From Lysobacter terrestris (GTDB taxonomy: Bacteria; Pseudomonadota; Gammaproteobacteria; Xanthomonadales; Xanthomonadaceae): DNA of 64,000 nt. Positions within the stretch are counted from its first letter, which is position 1, and each line of letters begins with the position of its first letter. The stretch is taken from the NCBI RefSeq assembly GCF_014489475.1, contig NZ_CP060820.1, positions 1,938,001 through 2,002,000 of the forward strand, written 5' to 3'. This document shows, piece after piece, positions 20,705 through 28,865 of the stretch. Under the pieces are notes generated by a model. That model was not told the origin of the DNA, did not search any database, and saw only the letters and a program-made list of their open reading frames with translations. Both the position numbers and the translations under genes were made by a program.

Positions 20705-21400
20705 ATGAACGAATCCGCGTCCCCCTTGCTCGAAACCGTCGAACACGAAACCGGGCCTTCGCCGGCCTGGAGCGTGCTGTGGCTGCACGGCCTGGGCGCC
20801 GATGGCCACGACTTCGCCCCGATCGTGCCCGAGCTGGTGCAACGCGACTGGCCGGCGGTGCGCTTCGTGTTCCCGCATGCGCCGGTGCGCGCGGTGACGA
20901 TCAACAACGGTGTGCGCATGCGCGCCTGGTACGACATCCGCGACATGAACCTCGCCAACCGTGCCGACGAGGCCGGCGTCGATGAATCGGTCGCGCAGAC
21001 CGAGGCGCTGATCGCACGCGAGGCTGGACGCGGCATTCCCGCCTCGCGCGTGCTGCTGGCCGGCTTCTCGCAGGGCGGCGCCATCGCGCTGGCGACCGCG
21101 CTGCGCCGCACGCAACCGCTGGCGGGCGTGGTTGCGCTGTCGACCTACCTGCCGATGGCCGAGCGCCTCGCCGCCGAAGTCACCGCGCAGGCGCCGACGC
21201 AACCGCTGTTCATGGCGCATGGCCAGTTCGATCCGGTGGTGCCGTACGCCGGCGGCGATTTCAGCGCGCGCCGCCTGCGCGAGCTCGGCTTCAACGTCGA
21301 CTGGCACGCCTATCCCATGGCGCACCAGGTCTGCGCGGAGGAAATCCGCGACCTGGGCGACTGGCTGGGGCGCCGCTTCGCCGCCGCGGACGCCGGCTGA
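20705..21400 (+). CDS. carboxylesterase / phospholipase, alpha/beta hydrolase
   Basis: 231 residues of the Abhydrolase_2 family (P. fluorescens EstB / human acyl-protein thioesterase type). The oxyanion block [14 protein letters not shown], the conserved AWYDI, the nucleophile elbow GFSQGGA (Ser in GFSQG) and the catalytic pair in [10 protein letters not shown] (Asp) and MAHQVCAEE (His) are all visible. It hydrolyses short-chain esters or lysophospholipids, and is cytoplasmic because no signal peptide is seen. It runs into algZ after 9 bp, so it may be co-transcribed with the two-component genes. Confidence 0.9.
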   Translation: MNESASPLLETVEHETGPSPAWSVLWLHGLGADGHDFAPIVPELVQRDWPAVRFVFPHAPVRAVTINNGVRMRAWYDIRDMNLANRADEAGVDESVAQTEALIAREAGRGIPASRVLLAGFSQGGAIALATALRRTQPLAGVVALSTYLPMAERLAAEVTAQAPTQPLFMAHGQFDPVVPYAGGDFSARRLRELGFNVDWHAYPMAHQVCAEEIRDLGDWLGRRFAAADAG

Positions 21401-21409
21401 TCGCATCCC

Positions 21410-22534
21410 ATGGCCGCCCGCGCCCCGAGCGACCCCTGGCTGCCCGACCTGTGCCGGCTGCCGCGCCTGGCGGTGATGCTGGGCATGGCCGAGCTGGTGG
21501 TGGTGGTGCTGGCGTTGGCGCCCGGCGGCGCGCATTGGGACCTGGAGCGCTTCGTCACCGGCAGCGGCTTCTCGTTGTGGCTGGCGCTCACCGCCGCGGT
21601 GCTGCTGTGCGTGTCGCGGCAATGGCTGTCGAAACTGTCGCAGCCGGTCGGCACCGCGCTGGCGTTGTTCGGCAGCGGCGCGATGGCGGCGCTGGGCGCG
21701 TCGATGGCCTTCGTGATCGACGACAGCCTCGGCTACGGCCTGGTGCCGCAGGGCGTCTCGATGGGCCGCTTCGCCTGGGGCTCGGCCGCGACCACCACGC
21801 TGATCGTGGCGGTGGTGCTGCGCTACCTCTACGTCAACGACGGCTGGGCGGCGCAGGTGCGCGCGAGCGCGCGCGCCGAGGCCGATGCGTTGCAGGCGCG
21901 GATCAAGCCGCACTTCCTCTTCAACAGCATGAACACCATCGCCGGCCTGGTGCGCAGCGATCCGGTGGTGGCCGAGCGTGCGGTGCTCGACCTGTCCGAC
22001 CTGTTCCGCGCCGCGCTCGGTGCCGGCGAATCGGATTCGACCCTGCGCGAAGAGATCGAGCTATGCGAGCGCTACTTCGCGATTGAACAGCTGCGCCTGC
22101 GTGACCGCCTGCGCGTAGCCTGGCGCAAGGCCGAACCGCTGCCGTGGCGCATGCCGATGCCGCGCCTGGTGCTGCAGCCGTTGCTGGAGAACGCGGTGCT
22201 GCACGGCGTTTCGCGCCTGCCCGGCGGCGGCGAGATCGAAGTGGAGCTCGCCCAGCAGGGTGACGAACTGGCCGTGTGCATCCGCAACCCGGCGCCACCG
22301 CCGCGCGAAGGCGATGTCCTGCCGACGCTCGACGCCGGCAACCAGCCGCGCTCGGGTAACCGCCACGCACAGTTCAGCATCGCCCAGCGCCTGCGTTACA
22401 CCTACGGTCCGCGCGCCCGGATGGTCGCGGGGTGGAACGAGGGCTACTATCAGGTCGACCTGCGGCTGCCGGTCGCGACCGGCGCGGCGGGCCCCGCGGC
22501 GACAGGCAACAGCACAGGCAAGAGGAACGCATGA
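21410..22534 (+). CDS. algZ: AlgZ/LytS-type sensor histidine kinase
   Basis: 374 residues. Four membrane segments occupy about residues 20-140, then a His_kinase (PF06580) domain with the phospho-acceptor in IKPHFLFNSMNT (His168), followed by a GHKL ATPase region including LLENAVLHGVS (N-box-like). The usual glycine-rich G2 box is weak, as in AlgZ/FimS. It partners AlgR, which controls type IV pili, alginate or virulence genes in pseudomonads. It overlaps algR by 4 bp (ATGA), so the two are co-translated. Confidence 0.88.
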   Translation: MAARAPSDPWLPDLCRLPRLAVMLGMAELVVVVLALAPGGAHWDLERFVTGSGFSLWLALTAAVLLCVSRQWLSKLSQPVGTALALFGSGAMAALGASMAFVIDDSLGYGLVPQGVSMGRFAWGSAATTTLIVAVVLRYLYVNDGWAAQVRASARAEADALQARIKPHFLFNSMNTIAGLVRSDPVVAERAVLDLSDLFRAALGAGESDSTLREEIELCERYFAIEQLRLRDRLRVAWRKAEPLPWRMPMPRLVLQPLLENAVLHGVSRLPGGGEIEVELAQQGDELAVCIRNPAPPPREGDVLPTLDAGNQPRSGNRHAQFSIAQRLRYTYGPRARMVAGWNEGYYQVDLRLPVATGAAGPAATGNSTGKRNA

Positions 22535-23265
22535 AGGTAGTCATCGCCGACGACGAGCCCCTGGCACGCGAGCGACTGCGAGGGCTGCTGGCCGACATCA
22601 AGGGCGTGGAGATCGTCGCCGACGCCGCCGACGGCCACGAGGCGCTGCACGCCTGCGCGACCCACCATCCGGACCTGGTGCTGCTCGACATCGCCATGCC
22701 CGGCATCGACGGGCTCGAAGCCGCGCGCCACCTCGCCGCATTCGAACCGCGCCCCGCGGTGGTGTTCTGCACCGCCTACGACGCGCACGCGCTGTCGGCG
22801 TTCGAAGCCGAGGCCATCGACTACCTGGTCAAGCCCGTGCGTCCCGAACGCCTGGCCGCCGCCATCGACCGCGTGCGCACCTTCGCCGCCGGCCGCGTGC
22901 AGGCGACCACGTCCACCACCGCGCCGACGCAGCGCCGCACCCACCTGTGCGCGCGCCTGCGCGGCAGCCTGCGGCTGATCCCGGTCGAGGACGTGCATTA
23001 CCTGCATGCGGAAGAGAAGTACGTCATCGTCCACCACGCGCGCGGCGAGGACCTGATCGAGGAGTCGCTGAAGTCGCTGGAAGAGGAATTCGGCGAACGT
23101 TTCGTGCGCATCCACCGCAACTGCCTGGTCGCGCGGCACGAGATCATCGAACTCAAGCGCAGCGCCGACGGCCACGTGCAGGCGGTCCTGCGCCACGGCA
23201 AGCAGCCGCTGGAAGTCAGCCGGCGGTGCGTGGCGGGGTTGCGGGATACGTTGAAGCACCTCTGA
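22531..23265 (+). CDS. algR: AlgR-like LytTR response regulator
   Basis: 244 residues. The receiver domain (1-120) has acidic pocket DDE (residues 7-9), phospho-acceptor Asp53 in LLDIAMPG, and the Thr/Lys switch residues in CTAYDAHA and LVKPVRPE. The C-terminal LytTR DNA-binding domain (about 145-244) includes IHRNCLVARHEI. It is the cognate regulator of AlgZ. The ATG at 22531 overlaps the algZ stop codon, and the longer frame upstream is a shadow of algZ. hemC downstream keeps the algZ-algR-hemC order known from pseudomonads, but with a 605-bp repeat-filled gap. Confidence 0.9.
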   Translation: MKVVIADDEPLARERLRGLLADIKGVEIVADAADGHEALHACATHHPDLVLLDIAMPGIDGLEAARHLAAFEPRPAVVFCTAYDAHALSAFEAEAIDYLVKPVRPERLAAAIDRVRTFAAGRVQATTSTTAPTQRRTHLCARLRGSLRLIPVEDVHYLHAEEKYVIVHHARGEDLIEESLKSLEEEFGERFVRIHRNCLVARHEIIELKRSADGHVQAVLRHGKQPLEVSRRCVAGLRDTLKHL

Positions 23266-23287
23266 GGCGGCTGCGCCTGCCCTTGCT

Positions 23288-23378
23288 CGTCATCCCGGCG
23301 AAGGCCGGGATCCGGTGTCTTTGCCTTGAGGCCTTGAAGCCTTGAAGCTCGTCATCCCGGCGAAAGCCGGGATCCAGC
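23288..23378. repeat. two direct copies of the TCATCCCGGCGAA(A/G)GCCGGGAT palindrome
   Basis: Copies at about 23289-23312 and 23352-23376. Each is a hairpin CCCGGC-GAAA-GCCGGG followed by ATCC. The same family appears inverted at 40806-40908. Confidence 0.85.
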
Positions 23379-23399
23379 CTTTGCTTTTGAAGCTTTAAA

Positions 23400-23820
23400 C
23401 AGGAGCAAGGCTTTCGCGCCTGCGGCGCGAGTTACTTTCTTTTCTTGCCCAAAGAAAGGTAACCAAAGAAAGGGCCCCCCGGGGCTGCGCGCCCTCCGCT
23501 TCGCTACGGGTTCGCGGTCGGGCCGGGGTTTTTAGACAGGACATCCTGTCCTGTCGAAAAATGCGCGGCATCCTTGCCGCGCACCCTGCGGGCCTGATCC
23601 GTCCCGACCGCCGCTGCGCACTGGGCCCGGAGTCAAGATCAAGGGCCAAAGGCACGACACAGGCAAAGACAACAGCGGCGCCGCCTCACCCCTGTCCTGT
23701 CGAAAAATGCGCGGCATCCGTGCCGCGCACCCTGCGGGCCTTGTCAGTCCCGGCCGCCGCTGTGCACGGGGCCCGGGAGCAAGGTCAAGGGCAGGCAAAG
23801 GCAGCAGCAACAGCCTTCTT
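23400..23820. repeat. AAAGAAAGGTAACC / TGTCGAAAAATGCGCGGCATCC repeats, partly duplicated
   Basis: The gap 23266-23870 carries no gene. TTTCTT..GCCCAAAGAAAGG and AACCAAAGAAAGG lie at about 23433-23477. A module starting CCTGTCCTGTCGAAAAATG is present at 23545 and again at 23691, a 146-bp direct duplication extending over about 100 bp of each copy. The same TGTCGAAAAAT element with an AAAGAAAG motif recurs at 62.7-63.1 kb. Confidence 0.75.
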
Positions 23821-23836
23821 GCCGCAGCCGATTGCC

Positions 23837-23864
23837 TTGGGGCGCGGCCCAAACCGGCGATAAT
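23837..23864 (+). promoter_or_regulatory. hemC promoter predicting a leaderless transcript
   Basis: TTGGGG (23837-23842), a 16-bp spacer, then GATAAT (23859-23864), then six bases, then the ATG at 23871. The predicted start of transcription falls at or within a base or so of the ATG. Confidence 0.5.
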
Positions 23865-23870
23865 GCGCGC

Positions 23871-24785
23871 ATGAACCTGCTCCGCATCGCCACCCGCAAG
23901 AGCCCGCTCGCCCTGTGGCAGAGCGAACACGTCGCCGCCGCGCTGCGCGCCGCGCATCCCGGTCTCGAGGTCGTGCTGGTGCCGATGAGCACGCGTGGCG
24001 ACGAGGTCCTCGACCGCTCGCTCGCCGCGATCGGCGGCAAGGGCCTGTTCCTGAAGGAGCTGGAGCTGGCGATGCTGCGCGGCGAAGCCGACTGCGCGGT
24101 GCACTCGCTCAAGGACGTGCCGATGGAACTGGAGCCCGGCTTTGCCCTGCCGGCAATCCTGCAGCGCGCCGACCACGCCGACGCCTTCGTCAGCAACGCC
24201 TACGACGACATCGCCGCATTGCCGCAGGGCGCGGTGGTCGGCACCTCGTCGCTGCGCCGACAGGCGCAGCTGCGCGCGCTGCGGCCGGACCTGCAGCTGC
24301 GCGACCTGCGCGGCAACGTCAACACCCGCCTGGGCAAGCTCGATGCCGGCGAATACGACGCGATCGTGCTCGCCTGCGCGGGCCTGCAGCGCCTCGGCTT
24401 CGAGGCGCGCATCCGCTCGCGCATGGATGCGCCGCACTGGCTGCCGGCGCCGGCGCAGGGCGCCATCGCGATCGAATGCCGCGACGACGACGCCAGCACG
24501 CGCGCGCTGTGCGCCACGCTCGACCACGCCGACACGCGCACCTGCGTCGAAGCCGAGCGGGCGATGAACCGCGCGCTGCACGGCAGCTGCCACGTGCCGG
24601 TCGCGGCCTACGCGCAACTCGCTGGCGAACACCTGCACCTGCACGGCCTGGTCGGTTCCGCCGGCGACGGCCGCGCGGTGCGCGCGCAGGCGCAGGGTCG
24701 CGGCGATGCGCCCGAGTGCCTGGGCCTGGAAGTCGCCGACCTGCTGCGCGCGCAAGGGGCCGACGCCCTGCTCGGCTTGGACTGA
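23871..24785 (+). CDS. hemC: porphobilinogen deaminase (hydroxymethylbilane synthase)
   Basis: 304 residues. It joins four porphobilinogens into hydroxymethylbilane in heme biosynthesis, in the cytoplasm. The start [13 protein letters not shown], the loop [23 protein letters not shown] and RGNVNTRL are conserved, and the dipyrromethane cofactor cysteine lies in [12 protein letters not shown] (around residue 240). The ATG at 23871 was chosen by family start and by the GATAAT six bases upstream; the frame 5' of it has no similarity. hemD, usual downstream partner, is absent; a convergent gene follows after 38 bp. Confidence 0.95.
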   Translation: MNLLRIATRKSPLALWQSEHVAAALRAAHPGLEVVLVPMSTRGDEVLDRSLAAIGGKGLFLKELELAMLRGEADCAVHSLKDVPMELEPGFALPAILQRADHADAFVSNAYDDIAALPQGAVVGTSSLRRQAQLRALRPDLQLRDLRGNVNTRLGKLDAGEYDAIVLACAGLQRLGFEARIRSRMDAPHWLPAPAQGAIAIECRDDDASTRALCATLDHADTRTCVEAERAMNRALHGSCHVPVAAYAQLAGEHLHLHGLVGSAGDGRAVRAQAQGRGDAPECLGLEVADLLRAQGADALLGLD

Positions 24786-24823
24786 CCCGTTCGCACCGGC
24801 GCACGACGCGTCGGCGCCACCCG

Positions 24824-26647
24824 CTAACGCGCGGGCGGCAACGGCACCAGGTCGAACGCGACCGTCACGCGCGGCTCGCTGTCATCGAAGGGCACGGTCC
24901 CATGCCACAGGTAGGACGGAAACAGGACCAGCTTGCCGGGCTGCGGCCGGATCACCCGGCGCGGCGGCAGTGGCAGTCCCAGCTCCTGCGGCGGCTGTCC
25001 GAACTGGATGCAGCCCGCTTCCGCCCCGTCCGCCGCGTCGCGCATCGACGGCGGCAACTGTACGTAGAACGCGGAACTGATCCATCCCTGCGAATGGATA
25101 TGGTTGGCGTGGCGGCCCGCCTGCCACAGCTTGACCGACCACGAGCCGGCGAAGCGCGTGCGCCCGACGTTGCGTTGCAGGAACGGGTGCGCCGGATCGG
25201 CCGGCAGCTGCGCCAGCCATCGCCCGGCGGCCTGCTGCAACGCCTGGCGCGTCGACTCGATCACGGGATCGCGCCGGCCGAACAACTGGCCGGGTGTCTG
25301 CGAGCCACCGCGCACGCTTTCCGGCAGCGGCTCGCGTGCGGCCAGGTGCAGGGTGTCCAGTGTCGCTGCGAGCGCGACGAGGAATTCGTCGCGATCGCCG
25401 AATCCGGGCGGCACCTCGACATCGATCGCCTGCACCAGCCGCCCGTAGTCGCACAGCCAGAATTCGCGCTCGTCGCCGAGCAGGCGCCATGCGGTGGCCA
25501 GGTACGCCAGCGCCTGCTGGTTCCAGGGATCCTGCTGCAGCACGTCGCTCGCGCGTGCAGCCGCCGCCGTCGCGTCGCCGATCACCAGCAGATGGCGGCT
25601 GTAGGCATTGAGGAAGGCTGCGCTGCGATCGCCGTCCGCGTACAGGCGGGAATACAGCGGGGCGGCTTCGCCGGATTGGCCGCTGCGATCGAGTGCGTCG
25701 GCGTGCATGCGCACCAGCAGCGCGGAATCGGCCCGGCGCCGCAACGCCTGCAAACGCGCCAGGGCCTCGTCGCTCCGGCGCGCCTCGATCAGGAACGCGA
25801 CGTGCGCCGACTGCAGGACCAGGTTTTCGGGTTGCGCATCGGCGGCGGCGGCGAACAGCGCGAACGGATCTTCGGGCGCCTGCAGGGGCGGGCCGTATTC
25901 CCACAGCACGCCCGCCAGGGTGCGATGCCCCGGCGCGAAGCCCGGCTGTTCCGCGACCAGGCGGCGCGCATGGCGCAGCGCGTCGGCAATGCGCCCCGCA
26001 TCGATCAATGCGCCGACCAATGCGTCGCGCAGGTCCGCGCCCGGATAGCCCAGGGCTTCGGCGCGCTCGTAACAGGCGATGGTTTCGTCGGCGCGTCCCA
26101 GCAGGCGCAGGACGGCACCGAGGTTGATCCACGCACTGGCCGAGCGCGGATCGAGCGCCACCGCATTGCGGAACGCGGTCTCCGCCGCGGGCAGGTCGCC
26201 GGCGTCGCGCCGCGCGTTGCCCAGGTAATGCCAGGCCAATGCGGACGGTTGCAGCGCCAGGGCCTGTTCGAACGCGACCGTGGCCGCCTGGTGCTGCCCC
26301 AGCGACAACTCGGCGGCCCCCAGGTCGATCCAGGCCTGCACGAATTTCGGCTGCACGGCGAGGGCGCGGCGCCATAGCGGAATCGCTTCCTGCACGCGCC
26401 CCTGACCGCGCAGCAGCACCGCCAGGTTGGCGAGGATGCCGGGATGGGCGGGGGCGAGCTGCAGCGCCTGTACGAATTCGCGTTCGGCGTCGGCGGCGCT
26501 GCCGGAACGCGCCAGGCACAGCGCGAGCAGTTGCCGCGCTTCGGCGTCCTGGGGCGCGCGTGCGACCAGTTGTTGTGCCAGCGGCAGCGCCTCGCCGATC
26601 ACGCCGCTGCGCAACAGGCCGATCACGGCATTCAGTTGTTGCGGCAT
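24824..26647 (-). CDS. TPR-repeat putative 2OG-Fe(II) oxygenase
   Basis: 607 residues. The first 370 are tetratricopeptide repeats, with units such as PAHPGILANLAVLLRGQGRV and SALAWHYLGNARRDAGDL. The C-terminal part (about 480-607) is a 2OG-FeII_Oxy_5-type domain: the first metal ligand lies in HANHIHSQGWIS, the distal His in YLWHGTVPF, and the 2-oxoglutarate-binding Arg in EPRVTVAFDL. A dioxygenase acting on a protein or peptide held by the TPR scaffold is likely, but no substrate is known. The ATG at 26647 starts the first helix; a further upstream start at 26722 would add 25 residues with no repeat character. Confidence 0.82.
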   Translation of the reverse strand: MPQQLNAVIGLLRSGVIGEALPLAQQLVARAPQDAEARQLLALCLARSGSAADAEREFVQALQLAPAHPGILANLAVLLRGQGRVQEAIPLWRRALAVQPKFVQAWIDLGAAELSLGQHQAATVAFEQALALQPSALAWHYLGNARRDAGDLPAAETAFRNAVALDPRSASAWINLGAVLRLLGRADETIACYERAEALGYPGADLRDALVGALIDAGRIADALRHARRLVAEQPGFAPGHRTLAGVLWEYGPPLQAPEDPFALFAAAADAQPENLVLQSAHVAFLIEARRSDEALARLQALRRRADSALLVRMHADALDRSGQSGEAAPLYSRLYADGDRSAAFLNAYSRHLLVIGDATAAAARASDVLQQDPWNQQALAYLATAWRLLGDEREFWLCDYGRLVQAIDVEVPPGFGDRDEFLVALAATLDTLHLAAREPLPESVRGGSQTPGQLFGRRDPVIESTRQALQQAAGRWLAQLPADPAHPFLQRNVGRTRFAGSWSVKLWQAGRHANHIHSQGWISSAFYVQLPPSMRDAADGAEAGCIQFGQPPQELGLPLPPRRVIRPQPGKLVLFPSYLWHGTVPFDDSEPRVTVAFDLVPLPPAR

Positions 26648-26754
26648 GTCGGAAGGACGCAAGACAGTTACCCGTGAGTGCGGCGGCGGAGTGGAGGTGC
26701 GCTCGCAGGATACAGGCGCCATCGGCACGCCTTGCGTCTCAGTAGCCTTGCGTC

Positions 26755-27708
26755 TCAGTAATAGAGCGTGACCAGGTGCCGCGCCTGCGCGAAGAACAGC
26801 CAGCGTTCGACGAGGGCGCCGATCAGCGCGCTCAGCGCCGCGGCCAGCAGCCACGGCGCGGCATCGACGTGCACGAACAGCCACACCGGCACGAGCAGCA
26901 GTGCCGGCAGGATGGCGAACAACGCCAGCGCGACCTGCCGCAACCGCCGCGCATGCTTGCGCGCGACCACGAAGCCCATTTCGCGGGTGAGGTAATTGGC
27001 TTCGGTGTGCGGGCGTTCGAACACGCTGACGTCGCGGCCCGGCAGGCCGACCGCATCGGCGCGCGTCACCGTCAGCGGCGTGGTGTCGATGTCGCGCCAG
27101 TAGCGCGACTTCAGCACGGCCAGGACGATCGCTGCAGCAATCCCTGCGATCGCCACGCCATTGCCGATGCCGTCGCGGGCGAGCAGGGCGCCGCACAGCA
27201 GGCCGCCGGTCAGCAGCGCGAACAGCAGGTACACCGGTACCACCGCCGGATGGCGCCAGGCCGGGATCGGCTTGAGCGAGGCGTAGATCATCGCCGTGCA
27301 CGCCACGGTGGCGAGGGCGCCGAGCAGCAGCAGCACGCCGGTCGCGATGATCGCGCCGCTCCAGCCACGCGGCAGGCTGTCGTCGCCGTGCGCGGCGAAC
27401 ACCGTCACCGCCGCCAGTGCGGCCAGCGCCAGCGCCGGCACGTAGGTCGCCAGCGCGAGCACGCCTTCGCGCGACAGCCACGAGGTGCGCCATTGCGAGA
27501 ACGCACGCCACGCGCGCTGCGGCTTGCCCAGGTGCGCGGTGGAACTGAGCAGTCCCACCGTCACCAGCACCAGCGCGAGGACCACGCAGGCCAGCAGCGA
27601 TTGCGCGCCAGCCCAGCGCAGCATCGCCGCGAGTGCGGTCCACGCGAGCAGGCCGTAGCCGGCGCCGGACAGGGTGGTGAAGAAGATGACGGAAAACGCA
27701 GGATGCAT
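26755..27708 (-). CDS. DmsC/SoeC-like membrane anchor of molybdopterin oxidoreductase
   Basis: 317 residues with about eight hydrophobic helices, from SVIFFTTLSGAGYGLLAW at the N-terminus to the last helix near residue 290. It belongs to the DmsC family of quinone-reactive anchor subunits, which carry no bound haem. It would pass electrons between the Fe-S subunit and the quinone pool in the inner membrane. It is encoded last in the operon with the Fe-S subunit (81 bp upstream), a 70-residue membrane protein and the catalytic subunit. By comparison with Allochromatium SoeC it fits a sulfite dehydrogenase; DMSO or polysulfide reduction is the alternative. Confidence 0.82.
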   Translation of the reverse strand: MHPAFSVIFFTTLSGAGYGLLAWTALAAMLRWAGAQSLLACVVLALVLVTVGLLSSTAHLGKPQRAWRAFSQWRTSWLSREGVLALATYVPALALAALAAVTVFAAHGDDSLPRGWSGAIIATGVLLLLGALATVACTAMIYASLKPIPAWRHPAVVPVYLLFALLTGGLLCGALLARDGIGNGVAIAGIAAAIVLAVLKSRYWRDIDTTPLTVTRADAVGLPGRDVSVFERPHTEANYLTREMGFVVARKHARRLRQVALALFAILPALLLVPVWLFVHVDAAPWLLAAALSALIGALVERWLFFAQARHLVTLYY

Positions 27709-27789
27709 GGCGGACGACTCAGCCGGTCAGGTGGACGCCGATCTGCTCGGCACGGTGCGGGTGAAGACGATGGCCGTGGCGACGCGCGC

Positions 27790-28656
27790 TCATCGCGACA
27801 GCACGCGATCGAGCCAGCGCAGGACCGGCGGGAGCGCCGCGGTGTCGAGCGCTTCTCCGCCGGGTTCACCGGCATTCGCCACATCGACGCCCTGGCCCGC
27901 GCGCCGTGGTCGCGGCGGCAGGTAGCGGTTGACCGGCGCGTAGCCGAGTTCCGGCATCAGCGCGACGCCGCCGCGCTCGGCCACCAGCCGCGACACCTTC
28001 GAGTCGGGATCGCCGAGGTCGCCGAAGTGGCGCGCGCGGGTCGGACAGACCTGCACGCACGCCGGTTCGCGTTCGGCTTCCGGCAACTGCTCGTTGTAGA
28101 TGCGGTCGATGCACAGCGTGCATTTCTTCATCACGCCTTCGACGTGCGAGTACTCGCGCGCGCCGTACGGGCAAGCCCACGAGCACAGCTTGCAGCCGAT
28201 GCACTTGTCCTCGTCGACCAGGACGATGCCGTCCTCCGCACGCTTGTAGCTGGCACCGGTCGGGCACACGGTCACGCACGCGGGCGTCTCGCAATGCAGG
28301 CACGAGCGCGGGAAGTGCAGGGTCATCGCCGGCTGCGCGGCCAGCTGCTGCGCCAGCGGGGCATTGGAACTGCAGGCCGTGGCCGAGGTGCTCTGGGTGA
28401 AGTTCAGCGCCTGGTGCGCGCCGGGATCATGCGCCGGCGTGGCGAAGTCGGTCGCGGCGACCTCGTAGCTGTGCACGCGGTTGAACCACACGCCGCTGGG
28501 ATCCTTGCCGTAGGGCTGCTCGTCGGTGAGCGGCGCGGCGAAGCCGCCGGCGTTCCATTCCTTGCAGCCGACCGCGCAGGCGTGGCAACCCACGCAGATG
28601 TCGAGGTCGATCACTAGGCCGAGTTTCTTCGTCGACGGCGGCGGCAGCGCGGTCAC
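27790..28656 (-). CDS. four-cluster ferredoxin subunit (DmsB/SoeB-like)
   Basis: 288 residues with four [4Fe-4S] sites: CVGCHACAVGC near residue 18, CLHCETPACVTVCP, CIGCKLCSWACPYG, and the split fourth site KKCTLCIDR with CVQVCPTRARHFGDLGDP. An insertion between the first and second sites (about residues 40-110) is typical of the SoeB/PsrB-like group. It relays electrons between the molybdenum subunit and the membrane anchor. No twin-arginine signal is present, consistent with a cytoplasmic complex. Its start overlaps the end of the small membrane protein gene by 4 bp. Confidence 0.88.
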   Translation of the reverse strand: MTALPPPSTKKLGLVIDLDICVGCHACAVGCKEWNAGGFAAPLTDEQPYGKDPSGVWFNRVHSYEVAATDFATPAHDPGAHQALNFTQSTSATACSSNAPLAQQLAAQPAMTLHFPRSCLHCETPACVTVCPTGASYKRAEDGIVLVDEDKCIGCKLCSWACPYGAREYSHVEGVMKKCTLCIDRIYNEQLPEAEREPACVQVCPTRARHFGDLGDPDSKVSRLVAERGGVALMPELGYAPVNRYLPPRPRRAGQGVDVANAGEPGGEALDTAALPPVLRWLDRVLSR

Positions 28657-28865
28657 TTCTTCGGCCCCCGGAGCAGGAGCAGGCCGATGGCGAAGGCCCC
28701 CACGGCCAGCAGCACGCTGGGCATCAACCCGATCAGCACGTCGCGCATCGACGCCGCGTGCGCCGGCAGGCCGCCGATCGGATCGATCACGCCATAGCCC
28801 AGCAGCACGATCAGGGCGAAGCCGAGCGCGACGCAGGTGTAGCCGGCGTACTTGCGGGCGTTCAT
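28653..28865 (-). CDS. small two-helix membrane protein inside the oxidoreductase operon
   Basis: 70 residues with helix 1 (about 9-27, TCVALGFALIVLLGYGVI) and helix 2 (about 45-64, LMPSVLLAVGAFAIGLLLL), and a short basic tail RGPKK. It overlaps the catalytic subunit gene upstream and the Fe-S subunit gene downstream by 4 bp each (ATGA), so all three are probably translated in step. I recognise no family. Its position suggests an accessory or assembly subunit; canonical SoeABC and DmsABC operons have no such gene. Confidence 0.75.
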   Translation of the reverse strand: MNARKYAGYTCVALGFALIVLLGYGVIDPIGGLPAHAASMRDVLIGLMPSVLLAVGAFAIGLLLLRGPKK

